NCBI GenBank assembly: GCA_035290345.1
Contig: DATDUP010000001.1
Coordinates: 1-17,383, forward strand
Source of the DNA: DATDUP01 sp035290345
Lineage (GTDB): Bacteria > Patescibacteriota > Patescibacteriia > Magasanikbacterales > UBA922
Direction: 5' to 3'
DNA: 17,383 bases
Made by a program: the position numbers and the translations under genes. Under the pieces are notes generated by a model. The model saw only the letters and a program-made list of their open reading frames with translations. It had not been told where the DNA came from and made no database searches. Of the stretch, positions 12,838-17,383 are shown piece by piece (the first letter of the stretch is position 1; the number at the start of each line of letters is the position of its first letter).

Positions 12838-14853
12838 TTAATTTGTTTTTTCAATCTTCTGCCATTGCCACTGACCAGTCGTCTCCATATACCAACTGGT
12901 GATATCCGCCAAACGATCGGCCGGATGAGAAATCCGCGTTACACTCATTCCCCGAACTTCATTCGTAGTGACATAAGTGTAAGTCGGCATGTAAAGAAAA
13001 ATTGCTGGTAAATCGGCTAACAATAGTTCCTGAAACTGCTTATAGCTAACCCCTAGTTTTTCTTCATCAGTAATCTGTCGCGCGGCTTCAATAACCGCGT
13101 CAGTCTTTCGGTTGAGGTAACCACTCAAATTCAAGCCAGGATAACTACGTTGACTGGAATGCCAGAACGGATAAGGGTCAGGATCACTACCGACAATCTC
13201 GCCATATAACAAGATATCATAGTTCCGCTCTTTTAACACCTCTCGATTAATATCTCGAGCAGAGTAAAAAACCAAATTTGTTTTAACCCCGATACTTTGC
13301 CAGAATCCAGCGATTAATTCCGCTGCCTTCCGATATTCTTCACTCTCGACAGTAACAATGGATAACTCTAAAAGCTTCCCCTCTTTATTCTCGCGATAAA
13401 AAGTCTGGGCCGCTGGCAATTCGCTATTCAATTTGTTATCTATATCTCCTTCGGCTTGTTTTTTCAACTCTTCATAACTCGGACCGGGCTCAGTAGAAGA
13501 GGTCGTTGCTTCTGCTGCTTTTTTCTGATTTTCTTCCCAGGCTTTCAACAAGGCTTCTCGTTGTTTGGCACGGTAAGCATCAGACTCAATCCGCGTCCAT
13601 TTTGCATCCAAAAGTTTGTTCGCTTCTTCGTAAGAAAACACCAATTTTCCCAATTCTGGATCATAGCCAGGAAAACCAGGCAAAATCGGACTATGTATCA
13701 CTGTCCCCTCACTACTGATAACTTGTTGCAAAATCCGCCGCTTGTCAGTGGCATGAGCCAAAGCCAAACGCACATTGGCCTCAGCCAAAAGCGGCTGGTG
13801 GTCACTGTTGAAAAAAAGAGCAGTGTATTGGGGCAATTGCAAGGTGTGTAAAACCGAGTACTTGCGTTCCACCTTGTCTCGCAAGGCATTAGGCACAAAA
13901 CTCAAACCACTAACTTTTTTATTACGAAAGGCTGCGATCGCCCCAGCCTCCCCTTCATAATCAGGATAAAAACGAAAAACAATTTCTTCTAAATAGGGCG
14001 GCTGGCGGTAATAACGATCATTAGCAATGAGCTCATAATTATAAATATAACCAGCATCATCTTTAGACAATTTTTTAAACATGAACGGACCAGTACCTAC
14101 GGGCTGCCAATTATAACTGGCTAACCGCTGTTTGTCCGGAGCAATATTGTACCAGACATGCTCAGGCAAAATTCCAGTGGTCAGCAAGGATAAAAACTGA
14201 GGAAAAGATTCGGTCAATGAAAAACGTACGGTATAGTCATCTAACATCTCCACTTTCACCCCCTGAAAACTCACCAATAATGGACTATTCACCTGCTGAT
14301 TCTGAATATCTTCAATTGTAAAAACAACGTCTCGAGCTGTAAAGGGTTCGCCATCGTGCCAAACTACATCCTTTCTTAATTCAAAAGTATAGATTTTCCC
14401 GTCTTCGCTTATCTCATGCTTAACCGCCAAATCCGGCACCAAACGATGGCGGCTGTCATAACGCATGAGACCAGAATAGACGAGACGGACAATGTCAATA
14501 TCCACGTCATTAGTACTGGCAAAAACCGGATTGATATATTGAGGAGAACCCACCACCCCTTCCAGATAACGGCCGCCGCGCACTGGTAAAGCCAAACGAT
14601 GATTGTCTACCAATTCCCACCCCCACCAAACTAAACCGACCAACAAGACCAAAAGACTCATCTGCACTATTTTTTTTTCTAGTGGTCCTAACAAACGACC
14701 AACCTGCCACAATTGCTGAAAACGAGGCAGCCGCCGGCCACGAGCCTGACGCAAAAGTCGCACGTCATGCCAATTCGTGCGCAAAGGTTGTATCCGTCGC
14801 CGTTGGCAACGAGCAACCAGTTTTTGTATTCTGGCCTTTATCGCAAAACGCAT
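12838..14853 (-). CDS. Family 5 extracellular solute-binding protein (peptide/nickel type)
   Basis: A 671-residue protein of the OppA/DppA-like SBP family 5, which captures peptides or similar ligands outside the membrane for an ABC importer. A long Arg-rich cytoplasmic head (14 Arg in the first 61 residues) precedes one membrane helix (about 63-79, SLLVLLVGLVWWGW). The binding domain shows GSPQYINPVFASTNDVD, the GTGPFMFKKL motif, and NVRLALAHATDKRRIL. A charged low-complexity insertion with many Glu, Lys, Ser and Thr (around KKAAEATTSSTEPGPSYEE) splits the usual domain, and DPDPYPFWHSSQ follows later. There is no lipobox. Start: AGGGG lies 7 nt before the ATG, which supports the long N-terminus over an internal Met at residue 65. 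It follows secG by 27 nt. No permease or ATPase genes are adjacent. Its TAA touches the tRNA-Leu gene. Confidence 0.9.
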   Translation of the reverse strand: MRFAIKARIQKLVARCQRRRIQPLRTNWHDVRLLRQARGRRLPRFQQLWQVGRLLGPLEKKIVQMSLLVLLVGLVWWGWELVDNHRLALPVRGGRYLEGVVGSPQYINPVFASTNDVDIDIVRLVYSGLMRYDSRHRLVPDLAVKHEISEDGKIYTFELRKDVVWHDGEPFTARDVVFTIEDIQNQQVNSPLLVSFQGVKVEMLDDYTVRFSLTESFPQFLSLLTTGILPEHVWYNIAPDKQRLASYNWQPVGTGPFMFKKLSKDDAGYIYNYELIANDRYYRQPPYLEEIVFRFYPDYEGEAGAIAAFRNKKVSGLSFVPNALRDKVERKYSVLHTLQLPQYTALFFNSDHQPLLAEANVRLALAHATDKRRILQQVISSEGTVIHSPILPGFPGYDPELGKLVFSYEEANKLLDAKWTRIESDAYRAKQREALLKAWEENQKKAAEATTSSTEPGPSYEELKKQAEGDIDNKLNSELPAAQTFYRENKEGKLLELSIVTVESEEYRKAAELIAGFWQSIGVKTNLVFYSARDINREVLKERNYDILLYGEIVGSDPDPYPFWHSSQRSYPGLNLSGYLNRKTDAVIEAARQITDEEKLGVSYKQFQELLLADLPAIFLYMPTYTYVTTNEVRGMSVTRISHPADRLADITSWYMETTGQWQWQKIEKTN

Positions 14854-14880
14854 AACTGATCCCCTGCCCGACCCCTGGGG

Positions 14881-15099
14881 TTAAAACCAAAGACTGGCCA
14901 AAGCAGTCAGGAAGAATAAAACGGAGATAACAATTGTCGCAAGGTGGAGAGTACGATCCAAACCTCTTTTGGCGTTGTAAATGTCACCTAAACCACCAAA
15001 AGCGGAACCCAAGCCCGATCCTTTTTGTTGAAGCAAAACTACGGTGATCAATAACACCGAGAGAGCGATCTGGACGACCACTAAAATTTTTCCCATCAT
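14881..15099 (-). CDS. secG: Preprotein translocase subunit SecG
   Basis: A 72-residue protein with two membrane helices (about 4-22 and 53-70) and the conserved SecG loop QQKGSGLGSAFGG (24-36), the part that supports SecYE and SecA during protein export. Length is typical for the short bacterial form. Two ATG codons stand in tandem (15097-15099 and 15094-15096); the first has T at -1 and a G-rich AGGGGG stretch about 10 nt upstream. It is the first gene after a good promoter and is followed by the solute-binding protein gene, an exported client, on the same strand. Stop is TAA. Confidence 0.95.
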   Translation of the reverse strand: MMGKILVVVQIALSVLLITVVLLQQKGSGLGSAFGGLGDIYNAKRGLDRTLHLATIVISVLFFLTALASLWF

Positions 15100-15139
15100 A
15101 GGTTTATTTCCCCCTTTTTTCGAGTTACTTCTTTTCCCC

Positions 15140-15168
15140 AGTATAGGCTAAACCAAGAAAAAAAGCAA
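15140..15168 (-). promoter_or_regulatory. Sigma-70-type promoter of secG
   Basis: TTGCTT (15163-15168 on the minus strand), a 17-nt spacer and TATACT (15140-15145). The expected start near 15133 gives a leader of about 34 nt. It is divergent from the rpmE promoter 64 nt away. Confidence 0.75.
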
Positions 15169-15231
15169 GGGGGGTGAAAAAAACCAACACCTATTCGCCC
15201 CTTCTCCCCTAGCCATCTAGTTAATTAGTCC

Positions 15232-15260
15232 TTGACATTCTCCAATCAATGTACTACTAT
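15232..15260 (+). promoter_or_regulatory. Sigma-70-type promoter of rpmE
   Basis: Perfect TTGACA (15232-15237), a 17-nt spacer and TACTAT (15255-15260, 4 of 6). The expected start near 15267 leaves about 18 nt before ATG 15285, and excludes the longer frame that opens at 15249 inside the promoter. Confidence 0.75.
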
Positions 15261-15284
15261 ATGCTCACTCAAATAAACTACCAT

Positions 15285-15566
15285 ATGAAGAAGGAAATCC
15301 ATCCTCAATACCATGAAAAAGCCAAGGTTACTTGCGTTTGTGGCAACACCTTTGAAGTCGGTTCTACCCTGAAAGAAATCCAGGTTGAACTTTGTAATCT
15401 CTGTCATCCGTTTTATACCGGAAAACAAAAATTTGTGGATACGGCTCGGCGGGTAGAAAAATTCCAAGAGACCATGTCCAAAGTTGGCAAGGCCGCAGCT
15501 AGCCGAAAAGGTAAAAAAGTAAAACGAGCGGTCCGGGCGACCAAAAAACAAGCCAAGAATAAATAG
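15285..15566 (+). CDS. rpmE: 50S ribosomal protein bL31 (zinc-binding form)
   Basis: A 93-residue bL31. It starts MKKEIHPQYHE, as usual for the family, and keeps all four zinc cysteines (C17, C19, C37, C40) in VTCVCGNTF and ELCNLCHPFYTGKQK. bL31 bridges the central protuberance of the large subunit and the head of the small one. The C-terminal tail after about residue 66 is very basic (KGKKVKRAVRATKKQAKNK) and longer than in the about 70-residue E. coli protein, probably to bind rRNA. No Shine-Dalgarno is seen. It has its own promoter and terminator, but is followed by prfA, a pair of neighbours also found in other bacteria. Stop is TAG. Confidence 0.96.
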   Translation: MKKEIHPQYHEKAKVTCVCGNTFEVGSTLKEIQVELCNLCHPFYTGKQKFVDTARRVEKFQETMSKVGKAAASRKGKKVKRAVRATKKQAKNK

Positions 15567-15573
15567 CTCAGAA

Positions 15574-15612
15574 AAAACAGATTCGTCCTATAATACGGCG
15601 AATCTGTTTTTA
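15574..15612 (+). terminator. Intrinsic terminator after rpmE
   Basis: AAAACAGATTCG (15574-15585) pairs perfectly with CGAATCTGTTTT (15599-15610), 12 bp around a 13-nt loop, followed by more T. It starts 8 nt after the rpmE stop. The A run on the left arm would also give a T tract on the minus strand. Confidence 0.88.
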
Positions 15613-15627
15613 TTTACCAGAAAAAGA

Positions 15628-15633
15628 TATAAT
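15628..15633 (+). promoter_or_regulatory. Candidate -10 box of prfA (leaderless start)
   Basis: Perfect TATAAT with 9 nt between it and the prfA ATG at 15643. The -35 region would fall in the rpmE terminator and is poor (TGTTTT at 17 nt). The arrangement matches that at trpS. Confidence 0.45.
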
Positions 15634-15642
15634 GAAACCGAT

Positions 15643-16704
15643 ATGTTAGAAAAATACGAAAAAATAAAGAAAAAATACCTCCAGTTAGAGCAGGGCCTAC
15701 AGGACCCCCAAATTGTGGCTGATCAAAAAAAACTTAAAACCACCGCTCAAGAATATGATGATCTCAAGCCGATTTACGAAAAAATTCTGGCTTGGGAAAA
15801 GACGGATCAAGACCTTTCGGCCGCCCAAAATCTTAGTAGCCAGTCAGAAGGAGAGATAAAATCCTTGGCCGAAGAAGAAATTGTGCTATTGACTGAAAAA
15901 AAAGAAACCCTGGAAAAAGAGCTGGTCATATTGACCATGCCCCAAGACCCTTTGGATGGCAAAAATGTCATCATTGAAATCCGAGCGGGGGCCGGAGGTG
16001 ATGAGTCCGCGCTCTTTGCTGGTGATCTTTTGCGCCTATACTTGAAATATGCGGAAAACAAAAAATGGAAAACCGCTCTCATCTCAGCTAACCAAATCGG
16101 TCTTGGTGGTTATAAAGAAGTGATTTTTTCGGTGAGTGGAAAAAATGTGTATCGAGATATGAAATATGAAATGGGGGTACATCGCGTCCAAAGAGTCCCA
16201 GAAACCGAAAAAACCGGTCGTATCCACACCTCTACAGCCACGGTGGCAGTTTTACCCGAGGTGGAAGAGACAGAATTAAAAATTGATCCTAAAGATTTAC
16301 GGGTTGATACCTTTTGCGCTGGTGGCCATGGCGGACAAAGTGTAAATACCACTTATTCCGCAGTCCGTATCACTCATTTACCCACCGGAATAATTGCCCA
16401 ATGTCAGGATGAGCGTTCCCAACAACAGAACCGATTTAAAGCGATGAATGTTCTCCGGGCCCGTCTTTATGAAATGGAAAGAGAGAAAAAAACTGCGGAA
16501 CTGGACGCTAAGAGACGCAACCAAATCGGACACGGTGACCGCAGTGAAAAAATCCGGACCTATAACTTTCCCCAAGATCGCATTACTGATCATCGCATCA
16601 AACAAAACTGGGGCAACATCAGTACAATCATGGAAGGCGAACTCGGACCGATTATTGAAGCCCTACGAACTGCTGATTACGCCACCCAAGAAGATCAAAT
16701 ATGA
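15643..16704 (+). CDS. prfA: Peptide chain release factor 1
   Basis: A 353-residue class I release factor that ends translation at UAA and UAG. The N-terminal coiled-coil domain (1-100) is followed by the core: RAGAGGDESALFAGDLLRL (114-132), the codon-recognition tripeptide P-E-T (186-188 in VQRVPETEKTGRIHTS; P-x-T marks RF1 rather than RF2), and GGHGGQSVNTT (227-237) with the catalytic GGQ at 230-232. The usual Asp after VNTT is Tyr here (VNTTYSAVRITH). Length is close to the 360 residues of E. coli RF1. The gene itself ends in UGA, which RF1 does not read, because its last bases overlap the next ATG as ATGA. prmC, which methylates the GGQ glutamine and often follows prfA, is not the next gene. 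Confidence 0.97.
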   Translation: MLEKYEKIKKKYLQLEQGLQDPQIVADQKKLKTTAQEYDDLKPIYEKILAWEKTDQDLSAAQNLSSQSEGEIKSLAEEEIVLLTEKKETLEKELVILTMPQDPLDGKNVIIEIRAGAGGDESALFAGDLLRLYLKYAENKKWKTALISANQIGLGGYKEVIFSVSGKNVYRDMKYEMGVHRVQRVPETEKTGRIHTSTATVAVLPEVEETELKIDPKDLRVDTFCAGGHGGQSVNTTYSAVRITHLPTGIIAQCQDERSQQQNRFKAMNVLRARLYEMEREKKTAELDAKRRNQIGHGDRSEKIRTYNFPQDRITDHRIKQNWGNISTIMEGELGPIIEALRTADYATQEDQI

Positions 16705-17383
16705 AACTCTGGTTAAGAAATCACTGGCCGTTCCTTTTAATCTTTCTGCTCGGCCTAGGATTGCGCCTCCGCCTACTAACTATCCGCGGGACATTTTGGT
16801 TTGATGAAATGTTCAGCGTGCATTTTAGCCAATTACCTTGGAAAGAAGCTGCCCGCTATGCGATTATTGAAACCAATCCTCCGCTCTACACTCTCTTCCT
16901 CCGCTTTTGGCTCAAAATTGTGCCTGAAACTGAGATCCTCGCTCGTCTTCCTTCTCTTCTTTTCGGCCTCGCCACGATGATCCTCATTTATTGGTTCGCC
17001 TGCCAAACGCTTAATCGTCGTACGGCTATTGTCTCCACTCTCTTTTTTGCCATTGCCGACCTTCATCTATTCCTCAATACTGAAGCCCGCGTCTATAGCC
17101 TGCTCACTTTCCTAGCCCTGGCCTCCTTTATCTGTTATTACTATCTTTTCGTGGCCAACAAAAAACAAAATTGGCTTTGGGGATTGTATCTCTTTCTTAA
17201 CTTTCTTCTTATTTTTTCTCATCTGACGGCTCTGGCCATTCCCCTGGCTCAATTCCTTGGTTTGTTCTTGCTCAAGCAAGATAAAAAAACTGTCCACCGT
17301 TGGTTTGGCGCTCACGCTGGTCTGGCCCTGGTGTGGCTAATCTGGTTCATCCCCTCAATAATAGCCAAAGCTGATTATCGCAG
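16701..17383 (+). CDS. Family 39-type membrane glycosyltransferase, N-terminal part
   Basis: The first 227 codons of a protein that leaves the window at the right edge. It starts at ATG 16701-16703, overlapping the prfA stop by 4 bases (ATGA), so its translation is probably coupled to RF1 synthesis. The N-terminal helix is followed by TFWFDEMFSVHFS (31-43) with the Asp-Glu pair of family 39/ArnT-like GT-C enzymes, then ETNPPLYTLFLRFW (57-70) and NTEARVYSLLTFL (about 110-122), all typical of this group. Further membrane helices follow. Such enzymes move a sugar from a polyprenyl-phosphate carrier to a lipid, glycan or protein on the outer face of the membrane; the acceptor here is unknown. The C-terminal domain is outside the window. 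Confidence 0.88.
   Translation, partial: MKLWLRNHWPFLLIFLLGLGLRLRLLTIRGTFWFDEMFSVHFSQLPWKEAARYAIIETNPPLYTLFLRFWLKIVPETEILARLPSLLFGLATMILIYWFACQTLNRRTAIVSTLFFAIADLHLFLNTEARVYSLLTFLALASFICYYYLFVANKKQNWLWGLYLFLNFLLIFSHLTALAIPLAQFLGLFLLKQDKKTVHRWFGAHAGLALVWLIWFIPSIIAKADYR

Noticed and set aside
12378..12902. Plus-strand open frame across tRNA-Leu with RRRDSNPHELPH-like translation
   Set aside because: It is antisense to RNase J and to the tRNA; this peptide pattern is the well-known spurious translation of a tRNA-Leu gene.
15169..15231. G/C-run segment between the secG and rpmE promoters as a structured element
   Set aside because: Only a 4-bp GGTG/CACC pairing with a large loop is visible; not enough to call a structure.
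15249..15284. Longer N-terminus for bL31
   Set aside because: It would begin inside the promoter spacer; the family starts at MKKEIHP.
1..17383. UGA recoded as glycine, as in some CPR lineages
   Set aside because: tspO, the 61-residue gene and prfA all end properly at UGA, and no in-frame UGA occurs in the conserved genes.
1..17383. Insertion sequences, CRISPR arrays, attachment sites or prophage genes
   Set aside because: No transposase, integrase, direct-repeat array or terminal inverted repeats were seen; gene packing is that of ordinary chromosome.

Overview
The window looks like a stretch of core chromosome from a member of the Candidatus Patescibacteria (CPR), probably Parcubacteria-like. 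The evidence is the style of the proteins: NusA with a lineage-type insertion, a divergent RNase J with a basic N-terminus, YidC without a large periplasmic domain, an orphan family 5 solute-binding protein with an Arg-rich cytoplasmic head, and many short membrane proteins. UGA is an ordinary stop here (three genes end in it), which argues against the Gracilibacteria/Absconditabacteria code. I see no insertion sequence, integrase, CRISPR array or phage gene. No gene-free stretch exceeds 300 bases.

Layout. (1) 1-2595, minus strand: a promoter drives yidC, a PRC-barrel protein, a nucleotidyltransferase-fold protein and the N-terminal part of an O-antigen ligase/polymerase-like protein that runs off the left edge. 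(2) 2609-4033, plus strand: a DMT/EamA-like transporter coupled to TspO, closed by a bidirectional terminator shared with the convergent nusA. (3) 4039-5384, minus: nusA alone behind a near-consensus promoter and a terminator-like leader hairpin. (4) 5397-7791, minus: a membrane-anchored Cys-rich secreted protein, a GT-C-like membrane protein and a 61-residue membrane protein, tightly packed or overlapping. (5) 7824-9858, minus: an 80-residue membrane protein, a SAM methyltransferase and a membrane-anchored Clp-type ATPase with only the first AAA+ module. (6) 9872-12704, minus: trpS and RNase J. (7) 12753-15168, minus: secG, the family 5 solute-binding protein and tRNA-Leu(CAG), whose first base abuts the preceding stop codon. 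(8) 15232-17383, plus: rpmE (bL31) with its own promoter and terminator, then prfA overlapping the start of a family 39 glycosyltransferase that runs off the right edge.

Functionally, the window mixes core information processing (NusA, TrpRS, RNase J, bL31, RF1, tRNA-Leu), membrane and secretion machinery (YidC, SecG) and cell-surface or glycan functions (O-antigen ligase-like, GT-C-like, GT39, Cys-rich secreted protein, solute-binding protein).

The most striking signals not explained by gene content are these: 19 of the 20 start codons I chose have T at -1 (TATG) while Shine-Dalgarno motifs are sparse; nusA has an apparent attenuator in its leader; two genes have a perfect TATAAT only 9-10 nt before their ATG, suggesting leaderless mRNAs; a stop codon abuts a tRNA; and a single-module Clp ATPase is anchored in the membrane. 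I found no clear, wholly new multi-gene system. The two compact membrane clusters at 5397-7731 and 7824-9827 are the best candidates for uncharacterised function.
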